Assembly (NCBI GenBank): GCA_036346275.1
Contig: JAYEVK010000336.1
Span: 62,001 to 126,000, forward strand
Direction of reading: 5' to 3'
Origin: Otatea glauca
Lineage: Eukaryota; Streptophyta; Magnoliopsida; Poales; Poaceae
DNA length: 64,000 nt
The notes beneath the pieces are model-generated. The model was given only the letters and a program-made list of their open reading frames with translations. It made no database searches and was not told the origin of the DNA. The translations under genes were made by a program, and so were the position numbers. Positions within the stretch are counted from its first letter, which is position 1. Each line of letters starts with the position of its first letter. This document shows, one piece after another, positions 21,086-32,147 of the stretch.

Positions 21086-21204
21086 GCCGTCCCCATCCAC
21101 CAGTTCAACTAAAACTATGTGGCGAACCTCACCATCGGCACGCCACCACAGCCCACGACGGCCTCTTTTTCCTGCGCCGCCGGTTTTGATCTCGGGTGCC
21201 ACCC
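21086..21204 (+). pseudogene. Captured aspartic protease fragment in TRIM
   Basis: The plus-strand frame reads AVPIHQFN, a stop, then NYVANLTIGTPPQPTTASFS. This is the start of the mature domain of plant nepenthesin-type (A1) aspartic proteases, where YVAxxTIGTPPQP precedes the first catalytic D-T/S-G. The fragment stops before that motif. It is on the opposite strand from the kinase and homeobox pieces. Confidence 0.7.
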
Positions 21205-21266
21205 CCAGGAGTTTCCTCCTCCCGGGGGCAGCGGGTTGATCTAAAAACTTAGGCTCTGATACCAAT

Positions 21267-21492
21267 TGTTGGAACAGAACGCTACAAATCTTTGGGACAA
21301 TTTTCTCTTTATTACTTCTCGCTCTGTTCAATTACAAAACTCAGACATACCCCTATATTTATACTCAAAACTACAACCCTAAGAAACGGAATAGGATTCT
21401 ACTTTCATGTCCTAGTTGGACTCCTCATCCTAAACTTTCTTAATACAAACTTTCCAAACTAAACCTTTCCTATTACCAGATTACTACCAACA
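21267..21492 (-). repeat. TRIM LTR 3 (226 bp)
   Basis: The 5' LTR of the compound element on the minus strand. The primer-binding site CTCTGATACCA lies at about 21254-21264, and the right CTTCT duplication follows at 21493. Confidence 0.95.
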
Positions 21493-21573
21493 CTTCTAGC
21501 TGTCTTCTCTCCCACTCGCACCCTCGCAAAGCGCACACGCGATTACACGAGTGAGAAAGTTGCTACGCGTTTG

Positions 21574-21687
21574 ATGATTGAAATCTTGATCGCAGCTCTG
21601 CTCTGGCTCTGCGTCTTACCGATCGCCGTCGTCGAGGGGGAGAAGAACAAACGAGGAGGAGGAGGCGGCGGCGGCCGGAAGCGGTAA
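21574..21687 (+). CDS. Small open reading frame, 37 residues, hydrophobic N-terminus
   Basis: MIEILIAALLWLCVLPIAVV is a signal-peptide-like hydrophobic stretch, followed by a charged, glycine-rich tail (GEKNKRGGGGGGGRKR). It lies just right of the TRIM, in sequence that could be a truncated gene 5' end. No homology is recognised, and chance cannot be excluded. Confidence 0.2.
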   Translation: MIEILIAALLWLCVLPIAVVEGEKNKRGGGGGGGRKR

Positions 21688-22519
21688 TGGCTACTTGACT
21701 CTACACTAACCAATTAGCTTTCTCTGTTCTAGTTTGGCAACATTGCCGTACGTAGTCGTCTGCGCCGTAGAATCTACTGCTACTGCTCGCGCGTTGCTTT
21801 TCCATGGGCTCCCTTGTTTTGTTCGTCTTCCAAGCCAAGTAACCGCTATTGCCTCCGCCTGTCTTAGCTTTCGATATATTTCTCGCCTGCTTATCTTATT
21901 TGCAAGCAGTCCACTACATTTGAAAAGAACCAAATAATGGTTTTTCGTTTCTTTTGGAAAAAGAATATTTCTTCGGTGAATTGCAAAAGGCTCCCTTTCT
22001 AAGGATTCTTACTGTAATTAAAGGCACCCTTTCTAAGGATTCTTACTGTAATTTCAAGTGAAGTAAGGGCCACTTATGAAGGAAACCCAGTAGCCGCCCG
22101 CCGACACCGACGGTGCTTACGTCGCCCGCCAAATGCCTGAGCTGATGATACACGTAATCTTAGGTCCCATTTGAAAAGAAGGATCACAGTAACATCTTAG
22201 ATGCCCTGATAATCAGTCTTCGTGTTTTAGTGTAACGTAGGAATTTGTAAGGATTTAGTTTTTATGGAAAATTTTCCTAAAAGGCCGTTTGGAACGAGTC
22301 CGGCTCTTAATAGATGCAGGACCAATCACCGAATGCCAAGTGTCCACTTAAATATAGAAAATCTTAACGAGAAAGTTCCGTGCGTAGCCTCATCTTATCT
22401 TTACTTCTGTTTCTTGCTTCTGCCATCCTTCCTATATTATGCTCTATAGAATTCCTGCATGGGGAGCTAGCTCACGTGTCCCTTCGAGCCGACTTGGCTC
22501 GAGCCATGAGCCGAGCCGA

Positions 22520-22850
22520 AAAAATATTTACGTTTAGGTTTTTTTTCCGAAAAAATTACATTTAGGTTTTTTTCTAGAAAAAAATACGGTTAGGCTTTTT
22601 TCCCGAAAAAGAATATATATTACGCTTAGGTTCTTTATGTGTTTTTAGGGCTTGCGTTCGGGTCCTCTTTACCATAAAATCAAAATTACGTTTAGATCAT
22701 TTTTCGGGAAAAATTACGTTCGGATCCTTTTTCCTGAAAAAAAAACATACATTTCATTTAGGTCCTCCTTTCGTTTTTTTAGCATTACGTTTAAGCCATT
22801 TTTCGAAAAACAAATTTTTGTTTAGGTCCTTTTCGAAAAAAAAAAGTTTG
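22520..22850. repeat. Diverged T-rich tandem repeats with TTTTTCGAAAAA cores
   Basis: About six imperfect units of roughly 45-60 bp each contain TTACGTTTAGG (or a close variant), a T run, a short CCxGAAAAA palindromic core and another A run. Divergence is high, so the period is approximate. Confidence 0.7.
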
Positions 22851-23930
22851 TCTTTTTTTCTGTTTTCCGTTTTTCCCGACGCTTTCTATTTTTCGTTTTT
22901 TCCGATGCGGACCTTCTGTTCCAGCGAAATTTCAGATTATATTCTTTCAACTGTTTCGTTTGTTTTCTCGATTTGCTCACGTAGGAAGCGACAGTCGCAC
23001 GTTTTCTCAAATTTGTTCGCGTGGGGAGCGACGATAGCGGCGTGTCACGCCGCGCTCGATTTTCAGTTACTCAGACTTGCGAGCGCGGAGGCGATCACAC
23101 AAATGAGGGTCGACCTCCTCCATATCCTTCACATTTGCTCCAAAGCCCCAGCCATGGCCTTCTGCGCTTGACGCCTTGACGTATCAAATATCTGCATTCA
23201 GTTTGAAAGCACACAAATATTCTCAGATTGACGACTCCTTGTCGACAGCCATGAGAGACCACAGCTTTAGTAGCAGCTCTCGATTCTATCGCTTCATAAG
23301 ATCTTGTCCGAGGTACTTGCCGATCAAGTATATGCCGAATCCGACAACCACATAGGTGCTCGATCTAATCCTGTGGTGCTCAATCTGATCGCTTTGCCTT
23401 GAACCCAAAAAACATCCGGGCACGCTGACACGTGGCCCGTGAGACGGGCTCGCCTTTGGATGATGCCCGCGCCACGCGCACTCGAGTGAGCCGAGCCCGA
23501 CCCGATGCGCCGAGCTTGGGCTCGGCCGGTTTCGGTTTCCGGGTCGCTGATGCGGCTCATGGTGCCGTCGCCGCTCAGTGGCTGACACCCTGGGCCCAGG
23601 TAGTGGTGCGTGGTCGCCTCGCCTCGCACCATCCGCTGACCGCATGTGTGCCGCGCGTGTCCATTTGCCACGGCGCCGGCGCCCCCACGCGCGCTTGCTT
23701 TTATCTATACCCCTTTATAATGCACCTAAGCAATTTTTTCTACGTCCACCCTAAATAATGCACCTCATTAGAGATGGCCCAATGTTCGTGCACCCAAAGA
23801 AACGCCTCGTAAACTTGCATTCATCAAAATGAACGCCTCGATCTTTCCTCGCTTTACTCACCCACATCCGATGGCCATTATTTAGTGTGTCTAATCATCC
23901 TCGTGGCCCACAAATGCATCTCTCCCACCT

Positions 23931-24117
23931 ACATATTTGGAAGGAGAGCGAATTAAACAAGGAAATAAATAAGGAGGATCCGCATGCAAGGAAACCAGAC
24001 TTGAATTTTTTATGGTCAAAATTGTATGCATTTACATATTTGGAAGGAGGGTGAATCAAACAAGGAAATAAACAGGAGGATCCGCATGCAAGGAAACAAG
24101 ACTTGAATTTTTTATTG
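23931..24117. repeat. Tandem duplication, period 103 bp
   Basis: ACATATTTGGAAGGAG at 23931 and again at 24034 both continue through AAACAAGGAAATAAA, AGGAGGATCCGCATGCAAGG and ACTTGAATTTTTTAT, with a few substitutions and a small indel. Confidence 0.9.
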
Positions 24118-25995
24118 TCCTGGCATTGTGATCGTATTTTTTTTCCGAATATGACCCTTCTCGAGATTTTTTTACGGATCTAGCCCCATAGATATTTTTT
24201 ATCTAAGGAACCAACGATCGTGGAGTGTCGCTTAATTTTTTCAATTTTTCTCGATGGAATGGCCGTGGCATGAAAGCATCGCTTAATTTTTATCTTTTTT
24301 TCCTTGCGGATCCAGCGGTCGACGAGCGCAGTTTATTTTTCCATATTTTTCCGAAATCATCCCTGTGGCCCACAATAGACCTTCTCTCACCTCCAGCATC
24401 AACAAGGAAAAGGAAATTGGAATCAAGGAAAAGGAAACAAACGTCCTGGAAAAGGAAAGGACCATACATTACGTGCTGGGAAAAGGAAACCGGGAGATGG
24501 GGCAACGCGGCCGAGAGAACGCAGGTCTGCAATGGCTCCACGGTCGCCATCGGTGGCTTTGCCGACGCGGCGAGGTTACTGGTCAGCGACCTCACGGCCG
24601 CCGTGCCTCGGCAAATTTATAATTTAATTTTTTTTAAAATAATTTTATTAAGTACAAAATAATCGAAAGTTTTTTTGAGAATTTTTTAACCTAATGTGCT
24701 ATCTTTTTCAAAAATCCTTCTATATTTAAAAAAAATGAAGGCAACTCACCTGTAGCTTCTTCTAGTGCGCACCTAGACCAGATAAGCTTCTTCTCTTCCC
24801 TCCTCCATTAAAGCAAGAAAGAAGCTCCAAAGCTCCATCAATCCCGCATCAAATCTCCTCTTTCCATCTATGGTGTTAATTCCCAAATTTCGTGCTCTAT
24901 TGCCAAAATTTTCTCTCAACTGATTTGATCCCAAATTATGGTTTCCATAAATATGCTTGTTTCGGGCTATAAAGCCATGAGCTCTCCTCCACCCCATCGC
25001 ATTGCGTAAATCCCAAGTGCTTCTCTTGTAAAGATCGCGGATTTTGGAGATAACCTGCCATCACCGTCATCTTTCCCGCCGAAATTCACCGCAACCGTGA
25101 CTCCTCCTCAGCAGCGCCGGTCTTTGGCGATCTCGCCGCACTGTCCGACCATCGCGACCGGCCGTGGCCACCCCGCCTTCCTCTCCTTGCGCTGGTTAAC
25201 CCCAGAGCACGCTGTGCTTCTCCGAAGCTGCAAAAAAATAATCTAAAATCGTAAAATTCTTTTTCTTTCTCTTTCTTGATTTAAAATCTTTGGGAGCCCG
25301 CTGCCCATTCGACCTCCATTTAGTTCCGTTTTCTTTCTAAATTCATTTAAAATTCTAAATTTCTTTATTATTAAGTGTTGTATTCATACTTATCTTCTCA
25401 TTTAATTGATAAGCGGGTGTACTGCCGTCGTAGCGTTAGCATAGGCACTATACTAGTCCATAGTAAATTTCACGAAATTATGTGTTTTTTACAAACTATA
25501 AGAAAATTACGTAATTCAGTTTTTATTTGACAAAACTATAGATTTAAGGAAAATATTTATTACAAAATAATGATTTTAGAATTGAGTGTTTCTTATAACG
25601 GTTACGACAGTGTAGATCTACATAGTAGCCTCACATACTCCCAAGATTTTGAGAAAAATCTGGTAATGGTTTCAGATGAAATTGAGAGCATATAGAAGCT
25701 TTAGAGGAAATATAAGAGGCAACTCAAAAGCTTTAGATAAAATTGAAGTAGCTTCTCGACCAGAGTCTCGAAGCCTCAGTCACTTTGGAGTGCTCCGCCA
25801 TGGCTGATCAAGGTTTATTTGGCCCTGCAGACATTGATAACGGTTGAAGGCTTGCCCTGCTTGGAGTGCTCCGTCATAGCTGCCATGGATATGTCCACTA
25901 CAGAGAGAGGGGATGAGAAAAGGTCACAAAGTGACAGACATGGAAGAGGGATAGGCAACAGGAATCGTATAAAACCTACTGTTATTGTTGGGATG

Positions 25996-26646
25996 TGTTG
26001 GCGTCAAAAACTTGATGTAGGGTTTCGACAAGAAGACACCGCATTTAACACCGGTTCAGAGCGTGCTACCGATTTGACTCAGAATCGATAAGGTAAAAAC
26101 AAAATTCAAACAAAGCCGATCGTTAAGATCAATCGGCTTAAACTCGATCACTTGAAGCCGATCAAGATCAAGGTATCGGGATAAATCTAACTAGCCGATT
26201 AAGGCTAATCGAGGATAAAGGCGCATCAATTTCAAGAAGGCGATGCGCAACAAAATCGTAATAAACCAAACCAGGGTGTAATCGAGGATGATCAACAATT
26301 GGCGATGAGCAACTTTATTGATCAAAATCGATTACAAAGGCTAAATTACAAGAACTACTCCTAGTCGACAGGAAAAGTAGATGAAAAGTAAAAGCTAGTT
26401 GATTGTATTGTGTTGATGTCCTTTGCAGCTTGCTTTGGCTCTTCTTTTATACCCTTAGGCCGATCGTGTCCTACTACAACACGTTTTGAGTCCGTGATTC
26501 AGATCGGGCCTTTATCTTGGACGATTTTTTCCTTAAGAATCTTGCAGTTACCAAATATCTCGGATTCTTTCTAATCCTTCGTTAGTTCCCGTATCTTTGA
26601 TTTTATTGCCTGATTTGGATAAACTTGCCGAATTTTAGTGCAAACA
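25996..26646 (-). repeat. gypsy-2 3' LTR (left, 651 bp)
   Basis: It differs from the right LTR by a handful of substitutions and 1-base indels. It is preceded by the GGATG target duplication. Confidence 0.95.
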
Positions 26647-26840
26647 TATGCCCCCCATTTTTGAGAGATGACTTTGTCATCTGTCAAAAATCACGATTAT
26701 CGGCTTATTCAATCGGCTAACGTTTGATCTTCACCCATTAACCGCTGCTTTATTCGCGCCGCAAATTTCTGACATGCTGGTAGTGCGTTTTAATCGCCAC
26801 GCTTTTGAAATTCACCTCCGCCTCTTCAAATTTTCACCGC

Positions 26841-26847
26841 TATAAAA
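26841..26847 (+). promoter_or_regulatory. TATA box of the antisense PMD gene in gypsy-2
   Basis: CCGCTATAAAATGCGGACC has TATAAAA at 26841-26847, 130 bp upstream of the PMD start codon at 26977. It points antisense to the retrotransposon genes. It matches the plant TATA consensus, and the expected transcript start is about 26870. Confidence 0.6.
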
Positions 26848-26976
26848 TGCGGACCCCATCTCTCGCTATTCTTCACGCACAAGCTCTCGCTATACTCATA
26901 ATCGGCTTTTGTTCTTTTTGCCCTCTGTTAGCACAACTATCCTGCTTCAATCGGCTTGTGATTCAAGATCGGCTGA

Positions 26977-29796
26977 ATGGATCCCTCACAGGTACTTATT
27001 CCTATTCCGCACAGCGTCGATCAGTTTTTCCTCAGACCATTAGGGAATTTAAATGCAGCCACAATTGTTGATCAAGAAGTAACTCGTCTCCCCTTATCGG
27101 CTAGAGGGTATAATATTGAGGGTTAAAGTTGGTATAGACGAGTAGCAGCCCAAAAAAGGGAGTTTTGGGAGAGGATGGGAATAGCGGAATGCATCCCCTT
27201 AAGTTTAGCCGATCCAGAGGCCAATGAGCCCTTAGTGGCCACGGCTTGTTATTTTGGTCGGATTCTTTTAACGCCTTCATGTTTCAGATTGGCATGGTTG
27301 GTCCGACTTTGTTAGATGTTGCTCGATTTGCGCTTGAGGCCGATGGGGAACAAGTATCGCCTTCAGTGCCAAACCCAAGTACAAATTGATTCAAAGCTAA
27401 GGGTGAGGGATGGTCTAAATATATAGCCAATAATAACAAGATAAATGGTCTAGTATCTGATGAAGAGCATGTCGCTTTTCTTAATCTTTGGCTAGACCGA
27501 TTTCAATTCTCATGGTGCTTCACTAGGGCCAACCCAAGTATATCAAACAATGTTCAAGGATCGTGGAAGGTCGGTGGCTTTAGGAAAACTTTTCTAGGAG
27601 CAATGTATCAAATGATGCATGTCATCGAGTCGATATACATGCAGCCACGATTTTATCGTGGGGAATGTAGGCGGCCGTTGTGGTTTATACAAGTCCGCTA
27701 TATTGCTTTTTAGCCGACCATTTGATTTGGAGCCACCAAGACACAGCCTTCCCAAGAGAGGACAACGAAGAAAATGCCATTCCTCGATATCAAGCAGCCG
27801 ATCGCTTGGCTTAACGATTCATCATGTGCTCAGCAATGAAACCAAAATCACAGCAATAGATTCAAGGAAATACTTGTCCTTTTTCTAAATTTGAGTGATA
27901 CAGATCTCGAGACAAAGAGACTTTTTAGCTACAAGAAGGTGGCTGATTTTCCATGGCCTTCATTTCTTCAACTAGAATCTGATAGCTCGCTATGTCCTCG
28001 GAGACTCTTGACCTATATAAAATCTTTATTTCCCCTTGTGTTCTTCATGCTGGTCTTCATACAAGGAATCGGACTTTCCAGCCATCTTACGAGTTTTATC
28101 ATCCATCAATTTATGCGAGGCAACTTGGTTTTGGTCAAATAATTCCAAGTCTCCAACTCCTTGATCGGCTTGAGCCGAGAGCTAGAGTTCGCAGTATCAC
28201 TTCCGCCGAAATTGTTCTTGAGGTAGCCGATGACCTATAGATTCAAACTCTGCCGCACTTCTTTCTAAATACCAGACGAGCGGGAGGTTATACACAGTGG
28301 TGGTCTGTTATTGCAAATGCTTTATATCGGTCAAAGTCTCCGTCTAATATCATTGCTGAGTTTTTCCCGAATCTCCCGGAGCCGACGCTAGTATCTAATG
28401 TCAACTCTAGCAGTGATACCTCATCATCAGGCTATACTAACACGAATATAGGTGTTCCTAGTGAGGTATCGGCTTAGAATCCAAATTTTCCATAACTTCA
28501 ATTCGACTTGTCTCGGAATTTAATTTCAGATCTAACTTGGTTTTTACCTTTGTAGAAGACAAGCATTTTGGCTCCATCGGGTGATAAGAAACCCAAAAGA
28601 CAATCACAAGTCGTCATTGCACGGTTATGCGTCAGATCCTTGGGCATACAAAGCCCATCTTTGTCGGATTTGGAGAAGCAAAACAACCCAAGAAGTTTCT
28701 TTATTGTCGGCTTTTATATAGAATTATCCCTTAGTTAACCAAGTCATTTGCTCGACAAATTTTCAGAGAAGAAACGAAGTATACTAAGGTCACGCCAAAA
28801 GGCCCCTAAACCTCTTGAGCAGAGTGGGAGAGTTATCCGACAACATCGACCACGGAGCGGTAGGTGATCGTGCACTTTTCAGAATGAATGTAAATCTTTG
28901 AAAGTTTTAAACGTGTTGGCTCACTCCATATTTTTCTTTTAGCCAACGCATCCGCCTAAGTCGCGAAGATCCTAGCCGATCTTCCAAACTTATCAATCTG
29001 CGTCGACCCTGCATCACAACCGACCCCAATTGCTCCAAGCCGCAGATCTACCGAGTCATCGATCCAACAAATTTTCTAGGATTTTCTTTAGCCGATCTCG
29101 ATGACCCGTAGATCATGGCTATCGATGACTACGATGCCGAGATCGTGAAGATTTCGCAAGTTTCAAAGAAGCATCGGTGTGGTGACTTCGAGCACGGTAT
29201 GAAAGAAAACTCAACAAGCTTTTTGATCTAGTTACAAGGCCACAATCGAGATCCCGACCAATAGCCAACCCATCCGTGATGCCATGGCGGCCGCCGGCCG
29301 ACCTACCTCCTAAGCGATGGTCGCTTCTTAATCAGGTGCCATTTGGACGAAAGGAAGTCCGATGTGGAGGCAGCTCAAGCAAGGATTCAGCGTCGTCAAG
29401 CCCAAGAAGCCGATCAGAAACTTCTGAATGAATTGGTTGATGATGCTAGAGCCAAAAAGCGTAAGTTCGATACCAGTGCTCAAAGAACTTAAGTCGATTT
29501 AAAGAGTCCTCTCCAAGTTAGAAAACGAAGAAACTTCTCCCGAAGAACGGCCAAATTGGAAAACAAATCGGAGAAGGTCAACAAAGCTTGGAAATAATGC
29601 GTCGAGCCAAGGAGCAAAATCGAGTATTGCGAAGCCGCCGACAATGTGACGAAGCAATCGCCAAAGTCAAGCCGCGTCTCTAAATGCAAAAGATGATGAT
29701 CACCTACTTGATGAAATCCAAGAAATTATTGCAAAGGCAGCAGGTGCTTTGTCGGCTTTAGGCGCAACTCTTCCTGATTCCGGCATCCGATATTAA
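26977..29796 (+). pseudogene. Antisense plant mobile domain (PMD) gene carried by gypsy-2, broken
   Basis: ATG at 26977 (MDPSQVLIPIPHSVDQFF) opens a frame with a stop at codon 50 (27124-27126). It then reads WYRRVAAQKREFWERMGIAE, CIPLSLADPEANEPLVATAC, a one-base deletion near 27255, FWSDSFNAFMFQIGMVGPT, LLDVARFALEADGEQVSP, a further stop, EEHVAFLNLWLDRFQFSWC and LGAMYQMMHVIE. The FWSD-NAF-PTLxDV-HVAFLxLWL series is the PMD signature. The far end (29390-29796) reads as charged, coiled-coil-like sequence (AAQARIQRRQAQEADQKLL) and terminates DDHLLDEIQEIIAKAAGALS...SGIRY-stop. It lies between integrase and the 3' LTR, antisense to both. Known: Tat-lineage elements may carry extra antisense frames of this kind. 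Several stops and shifts make this copy inactive. Confidence 0.8.
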
Positions 29797-29937
29797 GTCT
29801 CGAAATGTAATTTTTACTGGTTGTTTTGAAAACATTTGCTCAATGTTTATTCTCAATGCTTTGTAACTTGTTATGTTTGTAATCGCTGTTTAACCGATTC
29901 ATATTTTATGTTTAGAGTTTGCAATCCTTTCAACCGA

Positions 29938-30991
29938 TTAACAAGATCGTGTTAATCTCGCTTTGAACAAAACCTTTAATCGGCTAGGCTCCACCCAAAC
30001 ACTAGGGTAGTATTTCTTCAAATACTTGCCATTAATAGCTTTTGCAGCATGCACTTCGAGTGTTTCCAAAGAAATACAATTTCCACCGACTAGCCGATTA
30101 ATTTTGTATGGCCCTTCCCACGAGGCTACCATTTTCCAAATCGGTTATCTTTCGAGCCAATGGGCGATTGTTTTCCATACCAAATCGGCTAGATCAAAAG
30201 ATTTAGGCACGACTTTTTATTATACGCTCTGCAACTCGATCTTATTATTCTTAAGCCGATCAAGCGTTGCCAAACGAACTCCGCTTAACTCATCCAAGCT
30301 ATCGACCATTAAATCATTGTAATCTTGAGTCGACAAACCATTTTGTCCGCTATTCAGACGACTCAATATTGATCTCCACAGTAGAACGGCTTCTTGTCCA
30401 TACACCAATTGGTATGGTGAAAGTTTTGTCGCCCGTGATAAGATAGCCGATAAGCCCAAAGTGACTCGATAGAGTCGAATGCCAATTCCTCGCTTCTCAT
30501 CAATTTTTCTTTTGATTAATTTGATTAACGCTTTATTAGATGACTCGGCCCGTCTGCTAGCCCGAGCGTAATATGGCGAAGAGTTTAACAATTTGATACC
30601 TAGACTCATTGCGTAACCTTGAAATTGTTAGACATAAATACCGCACCTTGATCGGTCGTAATTGTTTGCGGTATTCCAAACCGATGGACGATATGTTCAT
30701 TCACAAAACTAATCGCTTCAACATCGTTACTTTCTTAAGTGGTATAGCTTCACCCACTTTGAGAAATAATCGATATGCCAAAATAAATTTATGGCCTTTA
30801 CTCAAGCAGAAATATCCGCCGATTATATCTATCCCCAACCCCGAACGCCAAGGTTTGATAATTGGATGTAAAGCCGATGTTGGTGCTAATTGTATGTTGC
30901 CAAACTTTTGACACGCTTGACATCCTTTATAATACTTGAAACAATCTTCTAGCATCGCCGCCAAAAATAACCTGCTCGCTTGAGCATCCAT
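29938..30991 (-). pseudogene. gypsy-2 integrase (broken)
   Basis: The minus-strand pieces are: zinc-finger C-terminal half CFKYYKGCQACQKFGNIQ followed by GLGIDIIGGYFCLSKGHKF and VGEAIPLKKVTML (30701-30991); core end with AESSNKALIKLIKRKIDE and LSPYQLVYGQEAVLLW (30220-30609); C-terminal strand WEGPYKINRLVGGN...HAAKAINGKYLKKYYPS (29938-30132). The order is correct but the frames differ. The last piece ends at about 29938, close to the converging antisense gene. Confidence 0.85.
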
Positions 30992-31181
30992 TTCATCTTA
31001 TGTGCCGATTGATGAGAACCACGATGCCTTCATGCACTTCACCCATCGCCACTCGAGCTTCTTCACTTGAGACATCTTAACAACAAGCCCTCCATAGTCC
31101 GATAATACAAGATATCATCCATAACAACATACTTCAATGCTTGTTGCCGATCCTTCGCTCCGCTCGGCTTAGATGGGTCGA

Positions 31182-31860
31182 CTAGATAATCTTTAATCTG
31201 TTCTCCGATCGGCAATATCCGCACATTATTGCTTTATCTATCGATTCAGCTTCGACTTCGCCAACATCTTTATACCCCGATGCTTGTTGGGCCAAAGCAT
31301 TAGCTCTATCGCTCAATTCTCGAGGAACATGACCGATAGAAAATGATGTAAAAGAGCCGATGATTTCTAAGCACCGTTCTAAGTAATTCACTAACACTTC
31401 ATCTCGACATTGGTATTCTCCTTTATTTGTCAGACTACTAATAGTGAATCACCATATGCCTCAATAGCACTCACTCCAATATTTTCTAACAACCGTAAGC
31501 CTTTGAGTAATGCTTCAGACTCGGCCCGTTGTTTGAGCATCGGCTATTTAACCGGAATGCAAATTCAAAGCTATGTCCTCTAGGTGAAGTGAGTACAATA
31601 CCGATACCATATCCTTCCTCGCATACCGATCCATCAAAGAACAATTGCCATGGTGCGACCAAGACTAACTTTGCCGCCGTGTCATGTCCTGTTATAAAAT
31701 CGGCTAGGACTTGTCCTTTGACTGCTTTGGCCGATTCATATGATAAGTCGAACTCGACCAAGGCGTAAGCCCATTTGCCAAGTCGACCTCGCAAAATTGG
31801 AGCTGACAATATATATTTTATAACATCGGTTTTACAGATGACTTTACAAGCCGATGCCAA
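31182..31860 (-). pseudogene. gypsy-2 RNase H (broken)
   Basis: The frame reads LGKWAYALVEFDLSYESAKA, VKGQVLADFITGHD and WQLFFDGSVCEEGYGIGIVL (catalytic Asp in FDGS), with a later piece ITSFSIGHVPRELSDRANALAQ (31182-31397) carrying the last acidic residue region. At least one frame break separates the halves. Confidence 0.85.
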
Positions 31861-32147
31861 TATGTAGTGCCTTAGCTTTGTGCATGAGAAGTATAATGAT
31901 AAACATAATTTTTCGACAAAAGGATACCGACTTCAAGGCCTAGCAACCGTCGGCTTAAATAAAAGATAACCTCTCTTTACCATGTACCTCTTGTGCCAAA
32001 ACAGCCCAATGGTATCTTCTTCACCGAGACGATAATCTGAAAGGAATCCCTTTGAGGTGCAACAGGATGGAGGGTTGATAAATACCTTTTACTTCACAAA
32101 TGCTTTCACGATCGGTTCCCATATAAATTCTTCATCGCCTTTTAACT

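Larger units (their letters stand above)
19373..21492 (-). mobile_element. Three-LTR TRIM-type retrotransposon carrying host gene fragments
   Basis: Three 226-bp LTRs (19373-19598, 19878-20103, 21267-21492) begin TGTTGGAACAGAACG and end in AACA. A perfect 5-bp target duplication, CTTCT (19368-19372 and 21493-21497), brackets the whole unit. Minus-strand orientation follows from a TGGTATCAGAG primer-binding site (initiator Met tRNA type) beside LTR2 and LTR3 and from polypurine tracts beside LTR1 and LTR2. Internal region 1 (279 bp) is non-coding; internal region 2 (1163 bp) is the same leader plus captured sequence. No gag or pol is present, so mobility would need enzymes from another element. 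LTR and internal sizes fit TRIM elements. Confidence 0.93.
21688..25995. other. Non-coding intergenic sequence with local repeats
   Basis: No gene is supported here. It contains a direct repeat CCCTTTCTAAGGATTCTTAC (21992 and 22028), diverged repeats built on TTACGTTTAGGTCC...TTTTTCGAAAA (about 22520-22850), a 103-bp duplication (23931 and 24034), and GGAAAAGGAAA-rich sequence (24400-24490). A possible short duplication of CTTGGAGTGCTCCG sits near 25780-25880. The open frames here are short and anonymous. Confidence 0.6.

Noticed and set aside
23420..23440. G-box/ABRE-like ACACGTGGC motif as a promoter element
   Set aside because: A single short motif with no gene nearby on either strand; expected by chance at this frequency.
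25780..25995. Short frame with a start near 25819 as a host exon
   Set aside because: The 90-codon frame runs across the left GGATG duplication into the gypsy-2 LTR, so its C-terminal half is transposon sequence. Nothing recognisable remains in the first half.
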